A stretch of 40,654 nucleotides of DNA from Streptomyces bikiniensis (GTDB lineage: Bacteria; Actinomycetota; Actinomycetes; Streptomycetales; Streptomycetaceae), in the NCBI GenBank assembly GCA_000716465.1, contig JNWL01000052.1, positions 1 through 40,654 of the forward strand, written 5' to 3'. Below, piece by piece: positions 23,479-30,680 of this stretch (the first letter of the stretch is position 1; each line of letters begins with the position of its first letter). The position numbers and the translations under genes were made by a program. The notes below the pieces were generated by a model. The model saw nothing but the letters and a program-made list of their open reading frames with translations. It had not been told where the DNA came from and did no database searches.

Positions 23479-25695
23479 TCAGCGGGCGCTGATCAGAGTC
23501 TGTGCCGATCCGTCGGAGTGCAGGGCGGCGCTGATCGTGCCGGCAGGGAACGCCGGCCGCCCGCCGGGGCCGACCGGCACGGGCCGGAAGGGCTCCCAGG
23601 TCCCGTTCGCGCGGCGCAGGGAGTGGTAGACGTTGCCGTCGGCGCCGATCGCGAGAATCCGGCTCTCTCCGCTCGCCGTGCCCGCGACGGCGGCGGCTCG
23701 GGCTGCCATCGCCGGTGTGCCGTCGCCTGGCGGGGTGCGCCAGCCCTGGAGGCCGCCGTCGGCACGTACGACGTTGTGCCAGATGTTGCCGTCGAGACCG
23801 ACGGCGACGATCTGGGCCTCCCGGCCCGCCGCGGTGATCGCCAGGTCGTGGCCTGCGAACTCGGGTGCGCCGACGCCCGGGACCTTGGTCCACGGTTTCC
23901 AGGAGCCGTCCGCCGCGCGGGTGGTCAGGCGCATCGCCCCGTCGGCGCCGAAGGCGACCACGCGGGTGGAGCCGTCGGGCATGCCGCTCGCCGCGGCCCG
24001 GCTCGCCCGGACGAGTCCGTTGTCGGGCCCGGGCATGGCGGCCCAGCCCTGCCACCCTCCGTCGGCGTGGCGGATGTTGTGGTGGGCCAGGCCGTCACGG
24101 CCGACCGCGACGAGCTGGGTGTCACCACCGGGCATCGCGGTGATCGAGACGTCCGTGGCCTTGAAGCCGGGGGTCTTGTTGTCGGCGGCCGGCAGGACGT
24201 TCCACCGCTGCCAGGAGCCGTCGCGGTACCGGACGGTGTGCCAGACGTTGCCGTCCAGGCCGATGCCCAGGACCTGAAGGTCTCCGTCGGGCGTGGGGGC
24301 GATGGACTGCCGGCCGCCGGAGAAGCGGAAGGAGTCGCCCGCTCCGCCGAGCGCGGTCGCGGGCGCCCAGGCGCCACTGGACGACAGACCGGTGTGGTAG
24401 TAGGTGTTCGGGGTGGTCTTGACCGGGAGGTTCCTGGAGACGATCTCCCGCTGGAGTTCTCCGGCACCGGCTCCGTCACCGTTCTGGTTGACGTCGTCGG
24501 TCATGACGATGTTCATGTTCTCGGCGACGTCGGAGTGGTTCCAGTCCTGGCGCAGCTTTCCGAGCAGCTGGCCGTTGAGCTCCCGCGACAGGGTCAGCAG
24601 GTGGTTGTCGGCGGCGGGGGAGAGGAGCCGCAGGGCGCCGAGCGCTTGGACGACCGCCGCGTCCGGTATGGAGCGGGTGGGGTCGATGATGCTCTGCAGG
24701 ACGAAGAGCCTGTCGGCATCGGCCCCCGGGGCCCGGCCGAGGACCTCGTCGCCGCGGCGCTTGACCGCGTCGTAGTTGCGCTGGCGGGTGCCGGGCAGGA
24801 AGACCTCTTCGAGGATGTCCTGCCAGTCCTTGTCGACCTCGACGTAGCTTCCCCGGTAGGAGAGGGCGGACTGCCGCCAGGTCCAGCGGTAGCCGGAGTC
24901 CCCGCGCGCGTCGATGAGGACGGCGTGCTTGCCGGCCGCCATGAACTGGTCGTAGGTCGAGGTCGGCGTCAGCGTGTCGTCGGCCAGCGCGGGGTGGCCC
25001 GCACCACCGCCCAGGGCGTCGGCCAGGAGGGTCAGGGCCTCCTGGTTGTCGGCGCGCGCGGTCTCGGGGGGTGCGGCGGTGATGAGCTTGACGGTGACGA
25101 GTTCGCGCGGATGGCGGGCGACCCAGGCGGCTATCTCACCGGCCTCGCCGCGCGTGACCGTGCCGTCCGGTGCGGTCCGGTCGAAGAAGAGCCCCCCTCG
25201 CGGTCCGCCGTGGTACGTGTACCAGGCACCGTCGACCTTGCACAGCCGAAGATCGAAGTAGCGTGCTCCCGCTTCGAGCTGACGGGTGAGCGAGCCGCTC
25301 TGGGTGCGGGACATGCTGGCGGCGAGGGCGGGCCACTTGCGGGCGACGTCGGCGCTCTCACCGTACGGGCACGTGCCGCTGTTCTTGGTGATGCTCCACG
25401 ATCCGGAGTCGTGGCTGCCGGGCATGACGATGCGGTTGAACGGACGGTCGCCGACGGAACCGCGCAGCTGCTCCATCCATGAATCCAGCGTGATCTCGGT
25501 GGTGCGGGCCGGAGGTGCGGCGGGGGTGACTGCGGCTGCTGGAGTGGTGGGGGTCGTGGCTCGGGCGGTTACGGCGTCCGCCACGGGAGCGAGCAGAGCG
25601 ACGAAGGCCGCGGCAGTGACCAGGGATCCTCCGGCGCGCACAGCGCGCCGAGTTCGGTGGGAGCGCCGGTGCGGGGGGCGGGCGGACGTGAGCAA
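23479..25695 (-). CDS. Secreted PI-PLC-X-type phosphodiesterase with C-terminal beta-propeller
   Basis: A 738-residue exported protein. The start is TTG 25695 with AAAGGA about ten bases upstream. An Arg-rich n-region and the helix AGGSLVTAAAFVALLAPVAD form a signal peptide. Residues 65-410 are a phosphatidylinositol-phospholipase-C-X-type barrel: MPGSHDSGSW carries the first catalytic histidine, ARYFDLRLC follows, and YTYHGG carries the second. PI-PLCs cleave phosphodiesters through a cyclic intermediate; the lipid or other substrate here is unknown. Residues 440-738 hold five repeats of roughly 50 residues with the pattern V-x-x-x-G-x-DG-x-x-x-x, for example LGIGLDGNVWHTVRYRDGSW. This is a tachylectin/PLL-like propeller, probably for binding sugar or cell surface. 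The gene stands alone on its strand. Confidence 0.87.
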   Translation of the reverse strand: MLTSARPPHRRSHRTRRAVRAGGSLVTAAAFVALLAPVADAVTARATTPTTPAAAVTPAAPPARTTEITLDSWMEQLRGSVGDRPFNRIVMPGSHDSGSWSITKNSGTCPYGESADVARKWPALAASMSRTQSGSLTRQLEAGARYFDLRLCKVDGAWYTYHGGPRGGLFFDRTAPDGTVTRGEAGEIAAWVARHPRELVTVKLITAAPPETARADNQEALTLLADALGGGAGHPALADDTLTPTSTYDQFMAAGKHAVLIDARGDSGYRWTWRQSALSYRGSYVEVDKDWQDILEEVFLPGTRQRNYDAVKRRGDEVLGRAPGADADRLFVLQSIIDPTRSIPDAAVVQALGALRLLSPAADNHLLTLSRELNGQLLGKLRQDWNHSDVAENMNIVMTDDVNQNGDGAGAGELQREIVSRNLPVKTTPNTYYHTGLSSSGAWAPATALGGAGDSFRFSGGRQSIAPTPDGDLQVLGIGLDGNVWHTVRYRDGSWQRWNVLPAADNKTPGFKATDVSITAMPGGDTQLVAVGRDGLAHHNIRHADGGWQGWAAMPGPDNGLVRASRAAASGMPDGSTRVVAFGADGAMRLTTRAADGSWKPWTKVPGVGAPEFAGHDLAITAAGREAQIVAVGLDGNIWHNVVRADGGLQGWRTPPGDGTPAMAARAAAVAGTASGESRILAIGADGNVYHSLRRANGTWEPFRPVPVGPGGRPAFPAGTISAALHSDGSAQTLISAR

Positions 25696-25830
25696 GCCAC
25701 TGTTCCTTTCGGCCGGAGACCGGGAAAAGGCGAGTTAACGCTCTCTAACGTCTGCGCATTCTGAGCAGGGAAGTGACGGGCCGTCAACGGTAGGTGCGAG
25801 GTGCACGTGATGAAGAGGCGGCGAATCCCG

Positions 25831-26493
25831 TCAGGAGGGTCCGTCCGGTCCGTCCCAGGTGCGGTGGTAGTCGGCCCAGTCGGGGCGTGGTCCCGGCAGC
25901 CCGGTGTGAGGAGCGCGCAGGCCGTCGAGGGTCAGGGCCAGCATCCTGCGGCGCGCGTGGTCGTCCTCCTCGGTGCGGCGGGGATACCGGCTGAACATCT
26001 CGATGACGTGCGTGATGTCGAGCGTCGTGACGTCCTCGCGGACGGTCCCGTCGTCATGGCCCCGGCGCAGCACCCGTTCCGCCAGCGCCTTGGCCTGTTC
26101 GTTGGCGGCCGTGACCTCCTCCGGGAGACTGAACGTTCCGGCCAGGGCGGCGAAGGCGCCCGCCCGTGCGTCGACCGCCGCGGTCATGTAGTCCGCGAGC
26201 ACCTCCCAGCCGGTGCCCTCGGCCTTCAGCGCGGCGCCCAGTTCGGCGATCGTCCGGGCGATGCCGATGGAGCACAGGCGCTGGAGGAGCTGCTCCTTGC
26301 TGCCGTAGCGGCGGTAGAGGGTGCCGATGCCCACGCCCGCCCGGGCGGCGATGGCGGACACGGGGGCGTCGGCGCCCTGTTCCGCGAAGACGGCGCGAGC
26401 CGCGTACAGCACCCGGACGTCGTTGCGTTCGGCCTCGGCCTGGCGTCCGAACCGGCTGCCCGCCCGGATGCCCGCGGTTTCTGGGTTCTTCAT
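25831..26493 (-). CDS. TetR-family transcriptional repressor
   Basis: A 220-residue TetR regulator. The N-terminal helix-turn-helix covers residues 25-70 (LYAARAVFAEQGADAPVSAI, ARAGVGIGTLYRRYGSKEQL). The ligand-binding half ends with MLALTLDGLRAPHTGLPG. The ATG at 26493 keeps the whole DNA-binding domain. It is divergent from the sterol-desaturase-type gene at 26572, with two palindromic operators in the 78-bp gap. It therefore very probably represses both itself and the hydroxylase/SRPBCC pair. The ligand is unknown, perhaps a lipid or isoprenoid given the neighbour. Confidence 0.92.
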   Translation of the reverse strand: MKNPETAGIRAGSRFGRQAEAERNDVRVLYAARAVFAEQGADAPVSAIAARAGVGIGTLYRRYGSKEQLLQRLCSIGIARTIAELGAALKAEGTGWEVLADYMTAAVDARAGAFAALAGTFSLPEEVTAANEQAKALAERVLRRGHDDGTVREDVTTLDITHVIEMFSRYPRRTEEDDHARRRMLALTLDGLRAPHTGLPGPRPDWADYHRTWDGPDGPS

Positions 26494-26513
26494 GGCGTCC
26501 AAGGTATTGCCTG

Positions 26514-26532
26514 TCGGAGCAATCCGCTCCGA
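26514..26532. promoter_or_regulatory. TetR operator, copy 1
   Basis: TCGGAGCAATCCGCTCCGA: 7-bp arms TCGGAGC/GCTCCGA around five bases. It is one of two near-identical sites, offset by 27 bp from copy 2, in the TetR/hydroxylase intergenic region. Confidence 0.75.
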
Positions 26533-26540
26533 TACTCCTG

Positions 26541-26559
26541 TCGGAGCGAATCGCTCCGA
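26541..26559. promoter_or_regulatory. TetR operator, copy 2
   Basis: TCGGAGCGAATCGCTCCGA is a perfect inverted repeat around one central base. It sits immediately before the AGGAGG ribosome site of the hydroxylase, so binding would block transcription at or near its start. Confidence 0.8.
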
Positions 26560-26571
26560 TAGGAGGTTCCG

Positions 26572-27591
26572 ATGGAGAACACGTCCCTGCTGGCCCTGTC
26601 CGCACCCCTCTTCGTGCTCCTGGTCGCCGTCGAGATGATCTACTACCGGCTCCACCCGGACGAGAACGCCAGTGGCTACGGGGTGCGCGACACCGCCGCC
26701 AGCTTCGCCGTGGGCGCGGGCGCCGCCGTCGTCGACATCCTCTACAAGACGGTCGCGGTCGCCGTCTTCGTCGCCCTGTACGAACTCACCCCGCTGCGGG
26801 TCGAGGTCACCTGGGTGACCTTCCCGCTGATCCTGCTGGCCCAGGACTTCTGCTACTACTGGATGCACCGTGAACACCACCTGGTGCGCGTGCTGTGGGC
26901 GAGCCACGTGGTGCACCACTCCAGCCGCAGGTACAACTTCTCCACCTCGGTCCGCCAGCCCTGGACCGGCCTCACCTCGCAGATCTTCTACATCCCGCTG
27001 GCCCTGGCCGGCGTCCCGCCCTGGGCGATCCTGCTGTGCGGCGCGATCAACATGCTGACCCAGTTCTGGCTCCACACCGACCGCATCGGCAGGCTCCCCC
27101 GCATCATCGAGCGCACCATCAACACACCCTTCAGCCACCGGGTCCACCACGCCTCCCAAGGCGGCTACCTCGACCGGAACTTCGGCGGCATCCTGATGAT
27201 CTGGGACCGGATGTTCGGCACCTGGGCCGAGGAGACCGAACGCCCCCGCTACGGGCTCACCAAGAACATCGACACCCACAACCCCCTGCGCATCGTCTCG
27301 CACGAGTACGCCGCCATCGGACGCGACCTGGCACGCGCCACGCGGTGGCGGGACCGGGCGCACCATCTGCTGGGCAGGCCCGGCTGGCAACCCCTGCCGG
27401 CAGAAGGGGCGGAGGCTCCCCTCGTAGACCGGACCACCACGGAACCACAGGGAACGGGGTCCGTCGGCTGCTGTCCTGATCAGACCCCCGCCACCCGTGC
27501 ACCTGCGAGGCCGTCGCTACGGACACGAGACGTCGAACAGCACTCCGAACGGAACACGACAGGACGGTCACCAGGAAGGATCACCTCATGA
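26572..27591 (+). CDS. Sterol desaturase / fatty acid hydroxylase superfamily membrane enzyme
   Basis: A 339-residue membrane di-iron enzyme. AGGAGG is five bases before ATG 26572. About four hydrophobic segments carry the eight-histidine signature: FCYYWMHREHHLVR, ASHVVHHSSRRYN and TPFSHRVHHASQG. These clusters bind the di-iron centre that hydroxylates or desaturates lipid, sterol or carotenoid chains. LHTDRIGRLP between them is typical of the bacterial branch. The last 50 residues, after LLGRPGWQPLP, are low-complexity and poorly conserved-looking. The TGA (27589-27591) overlaps the next ATG by three bases, so translation with the SRPBCC gene is probably coupled. Regulated by the divergent TetR. 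Confidence 0.9.
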   Translation: MENTSLLALSAPLFVLLVAVEMIYYRLHPDENASGYGVRDTAASFAVGAGAAVVDILYKTVAVAVFVALYELTPLRVEVTWVTFPLILLAQDFCYYWMHREHHLVRVLWASHVVHHSSRRYNFSTSVRQPWTGLTSQIFYIPLALAGVPPWAILLCGAINMLTQFWLHTDRIGRLPRIIERTINTPFSHRVHHASQGGYLDRNFGGILMIWDRMFGTWAEETERPRYGLTKNIDTHNPLRIVSHEYAAIGRDLARATRWRDRAHHLLGRPGWQPLPAEGAEAPLVDRTTTEPQGTGSVGCCPDQTPATRAPARPSLRTRDVEQHSERNTTGRSPGRITS

Positions 27592-28121
27592 ACGGTCAAG
27601 GCCGCATACACGCCCGAACACGGGAACTGCACGAGTCTGTCGTCATCGCGGCACCACCCGAGGAGGTGTTCGCCGTACTCAGCGATGTACGCAGGATGCC
27701 CGAGTGGAGCCCTGAGTGCGTCGGTGTCCGGATCCTCTTCGCGCGTGGGAACCCCGGCCCCGTCTTCCTCGGATTCAACCGCAACGGCCACCGCCGCTGG
27801 TTCACCTTCTGCCGCGTGACCCGCTCCGTCGCCCCCGAGGAGTTCGTCTTCCGCGTCTCGATCGCCGGACTTCCCCTGGCCTCTTGGGGGTTCCTGCTCC
27901 GCCCCGCGGACGACGGCGGCACCACCGCAGGTTCCGGATCCACACACATCACCCAGTATTGGCACGACCTGCGCCGGGGCGGCCGGGGTCGCGTCGCAGA
28001 CCTCCTCGGCCGGGCCGCGGCGGGCACGTCACCAGCGGCCCGAGTCCGCACCAACCGCTTCGGCATGGTCACGACACTACGTCGGCTGAAGCAGGCCGTG
28101 GAGGCCGCGTCAGGACGATAG
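27588..28121 (+). CDS. SRPBCC (START-like) family protein
   Basis: A 177-residue soluble protein of the polyketide cyclase/dehydrase (Bet v 1-like) fold. The start LHESVVIAAPPEEVFAVLSD then VRRMPEWSPECV is the typical strand-helix-W opening. A long C-terminal helix (RTNRFGMVTTLRRLKQAVEA) closes the pocket. Such proteins bind hydrophobic ligands. Being coupled to a di-iron hydroxylase, it may carry or shape its lipid substrate or product, which is inference. ATG 27588 has AGGAAGG about nine bases upstream. No terminator was identified in the 200 bases to the next gene. Confidence 0.85.
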   Translation: MNGQGRIHARTRELHESVVIAAPPEEVFAVLSDVRRMPEWSPECVGVRILFARGNPGPVFLGFNRNGHRRWFTFCRVTRSVAPEEFVFRVSIAGLPLASWGFLLRPADDGGTTAGSGSTHITQYWHDLRRGGRGRVADLLGRAAAGTSPAARVRTNRFGMVTTLRRLKQAVEAASGR

Positions 28122-28326
28122 GAGCCCGCTACGGCGGATCCGGCCGGGTCCACCATCATCCGACCGGCTCCGGAACTCGCCCACTCGCCGGCCGCGTACC
28201 TGCGCCCCTGCTGGAGCCGAACGCCGCACTCCCGTGCCCAGCGCCTTCGAGTTGCCGACGTACCCGAGCCTTGCCATGGTTTTCATGGGTGCCGCATTGT
28301 CGACTCGGGGCACGGGAGCCGGTCCG

Positions 28327-30030
28327 ATGAGCAGTGGTCACGAGGACGAAGCCCGCTACGACAAGCCGTGGAGCAGGCCGGGGCGAGTCGGGTACGCCTT
28401 CACGCGGCTTTCGGGGATGCTGCGTCCTGACATCTCGGTCTACCGTCCGGAACCGGGGAAGGTGCATGTCGAGAACGACTGCCCGGTCGTCACCCGGGAC
28501 GGCACCGTCCTGCGCGTCAATGTCTACCGGCCGCCGGGCGACACTCCCGTACCGGTGATCCTCTTCGCCCACCCGTACGGGAAGGACGACCTGCCCGAGT
28601 TCACCGCCTCGGGCCGCCCCAGGCTGTCGTTCCGCTACCGGATCATGCGCCAGACCGGACCCTTGGTCTTCTCCTCGCTCACGACCTGGGAGGGACCCGA
28701 CCCGGTGTGGTGGGTCGGGCAGGGCTACGCGGTGGTGAACTGCGACCTGCGGGGAGCGGGCACGTCGGACGGCGTCGGAGCACTGCTGTCGGCCCAGGAG
28801 GGCGAGGACGTCCACGACCTGATCGAGTGGGCCGGTGCGCAGCCGTGGAGCAGCGGGGCCGTCGGCATGCTCGGGGTCTCCTACCTGGCGCTCACGCAGT
28901 GGCGGGCGGCGTCCACCCGGCCGCCCTCGCTGAAGGCGATCGCACCGTGGGAAGGGTTCACCAACGCCTACCGAGGACTGGCACGCCCCGGCGGCGTGGA
29001 GGAGAACGGCTTCCTCAGACTCTGGGACCTCGGCCTGAAGAAGGTCCGGCAGGCCTACTCCTTCCGGCGGGAGAGCGCCCGCCGACCGGTGATCGACGAC
29101 TGGTACCGGTCTCTGGACCCCGACCTGTCCGCGATCGAAGTGCCCGCACTGGTCTGCGGCAGTTTCTCCGACAACAACCTCCACAGCCGCGGTTCGTTCG
29201 CCGGATTCGAGCGGATCGGCTCCGCGGAGCGGCACCTGTACACCCACCGCGGCGGCAAGTGGGCCGTCTTCTACGACCAGGAGGCCCGCGCGGCCCAACT
29301 GCGCTTCTTCGAGCGCCACCTCAAGGGACGGGACGTGCCACCACTGCCCCGGGTCCGGCTGGAGGTCCGCGACCGCGCCGACCACGTCGTGGAGGTACGG
29401 GACGAGGAGACCTGGCCACTGGAACGCACCCGGTGGACCCCCGCGTACCTCACGGTCCGGGGTCTTGCTGCCGACCCGCCGACCGCTCCGGGAGGGCTCT
29501 CCTTCGACATCCGCCGGGCAGGGGCCCGGTTCGGCTGGACGGTCACAGAAGACACCGAACTCACCGGACCCATGGCGCTACGCCTGTACGTCGAACTGCA
29601 CGACGCCGACGACATGGACCTCGTCGTGGGCGTCGAGAAATGGAGCGCAGGCAGGTTCGTCCCCTTCGAAGGCTCCTACGGATACGGCCGCGACCGCGTC
29701 GCCACCGGATGGCAGAACCTCGCCCTGCGGACACTCGACACCGACCGATCGCGCCCCTTCGAACCCGTGCCGGCCTGCCTGGCGCGCGAACCCGTCCCGG
29801 CGGGGAAGGTCGTCCCCGTCGACATCGCACTCGGCGCCTCCTCCACTCTCTTCCGTGCCGGAGAACAGCTCCGGCTGGTGGTCGCCGGCCGATGGCTGTC
29901 CCCGCGCAACCCGCTGACCGGACAGTTCCCCGCCTCCTACCGAACCCGCACCCGGGGACACTGCACCCTGCACTGGGGACCAGACCGGCCCGCCCACCTC
30001 CTGCTGCCCGTCATCCCCGCGACGACATAG
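28327..30030 (+). CDS. CocE/NonD family hydrolase (X-Pro dipeptidyl-peptidase S15 type)
   Basis: A 567-residue alpha/beta hydrolase with the CocE architecture. The N-terminal catalytic core holds RDGTVLRVNVYRPPG, VILFAHPYGKDDLPEF and the nucleophile elbow MLGVSYLALTQW (Ser in G-V-S-Y). The acid is in CGSFSDNNLHSRGS and the histidine in THRGGKWAV. The C-terminal galactose-binding-like jelly roll (about 350-567) includes PMALRLYVELHDADDMDLVV. Family members split esters or amides, including cocaine esterase and glutaryl acylases; substrate unknown. The usual G-x-S-Y-x-G has Ala in place of the last Gly. ATG 28327 is taken because GGGAG lies eight bases upstream; an earlier in-frame ATG adds 31 low-quality residues. 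Confidence 0.9.
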   Translation: MSSGHEDEARYDKPWSRPGRVGYAFTRLSGMLRPDISVYRPEPGKVHVENDCPVVTRDGTVLRVNVYRPPGDTPVPVILFAHPYGKDDLPEFTASGRPRLSFRYRIMRQTGPLVFSSLTTWEGPDPVWWVGQGYAVVNCDLRGAGTSDGVGALLSAQEGEDVHDLIEWAGAQPWSSGAVGMLGVSYLALTQWRAASTRPPSLKAIAPWEGFTNAYRGLARPGGVEENGFLRLWDLGLKKVRQAYSFRRESARRPVIDDWYRSLDPDLSAIEVPALVCGSFSDNNLHSRGSFAGFERIGSAERHLYTHRGGKWAVFYDQEARAAQLRFFERHLKGRDVPPLPRVRLEVRDRADHVVEVRDEETWPLERTRWTPAYLTVRGLAADPPTAPGGLSFDIRRAGARFGWTVTEDTELTGPMALRLYVELHDADDMDLVVGVEKWSAGRFVPFEGSYGYGRDRVATGWQNLALRTLDTDRSRPFEPVPACLAREPVPAGKVVPVDIALGASSTLFRAGEQLRLVVAGRWLSPRNPLTGQFPASYRTRTRGHCTLHWGPDRPAHLLLPVIPATT

Positions 30031-30201
30031 GACCGCCCGGACCTCTCCCGAAAACGCTCCGCACGGCGAGCGCGCTGCCCCGGCCCGTAGCAGCGCGGCA
30101 ATTTTCTCCAAGCGCTCGCTGTGCTGTTCGGCGAACTCCTGAAGCCGCTGGGTATACCTGATCGCCCGCATCACCTGACCGACCGCCAAGGAGAGCCACC
30201 C

Positions 30202-30396
30202 ATGAACGCCCCGCCCACCCCCGCCGCCGACATCCGCGACCAGCAGATCGCCGACCCGCGCGCCGCGCTCCAGCGCGCCGTCCCGCTGCTCGCCTTTGCC
30301 GCCGGACGCGAGGCGGATACCGACCCGCGCCAGTTGGCACTGCTGTCCGCGGCCGCCGACGACCTGACGGACATCCTCGACCGCACCACCCCCTGA
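30202..30396 (+). CDS. Small hypothetical protein (64 aa)
   Basis: Begins MNAPPTPAADIRDQQIADPR and ends LLSAAADDLTDILDRTTP: a soluble, Ala-rich, probably all-helical protein. AAGGAG lies ten bases before ATG 30202. Similar short helical ORFs are common in Streptomyces plasmid and integrative-element regions. No family recognised. It marks the left side of the Tap/Tpg module. Confidence 0.6.
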   Translation: MNAPPTPAADIRDQQIADPRAALQRAVPLLAFAAGREADTDPRQLALLSAAADDLTDILDRTTP

Positions 30397-30633
30397 ACCA
30401 CGTTCTCCCCGAAGGCAGGCCTGCCGCCCGCCCCCGCCGGCATCCGTAGCCGGCACCCCGTCGCCCCGTCCGTTGCCGCGGGCGGGGTTTCGGCGCAGAA
30501 GGGTGGAGCAGGCGGCCCGGACCACACCTGTTCCCGGCCGCGCCACGGCACCCGGCTTGTCTCGCCGCGCAGACTCCGGCCGGAAAACGATCTCCGGACC
30601 CGCCCTACGGCTTCGCCTGTGTGCGGGTCTCTT

Positions 30634-30669
30634 CGCATTTCTTATGCGGAATCAGTATTGTTAATACTG
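30634..30669 (+). promoter_or_regulatory. Two adjacent inverted repeats upstream of the Tap-like gene
   Basis: CGCAT-TTCTT-ATGCG (30634-30648) is followed five bases later by CAGTATTGTTAATACTG (30653-30669), which has perfect 7-bp arms. The stretch is AT-rich, 12 bases ahead of ATG 30681. Likely operator or autoregulatory site for the XRE-like domain of the downstream protein. Confidence 0.55.
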
Positions 30670-30680
30670 GGGTGGTATTC

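Noticed and set aside
25733..25752. Direct CGTTA repeats resembling a PHO box upstream of the PI-PLC gene
   Set aside because: Two degenerate units without the conserved TCACC core; not enough to call phosphate control.
30130..30175. Minus-strand AIRYTQRL, similar to an IS3 transposase segment
   Set aside because: Only about ten residues match and the following sequence is unrelated; probably chance.
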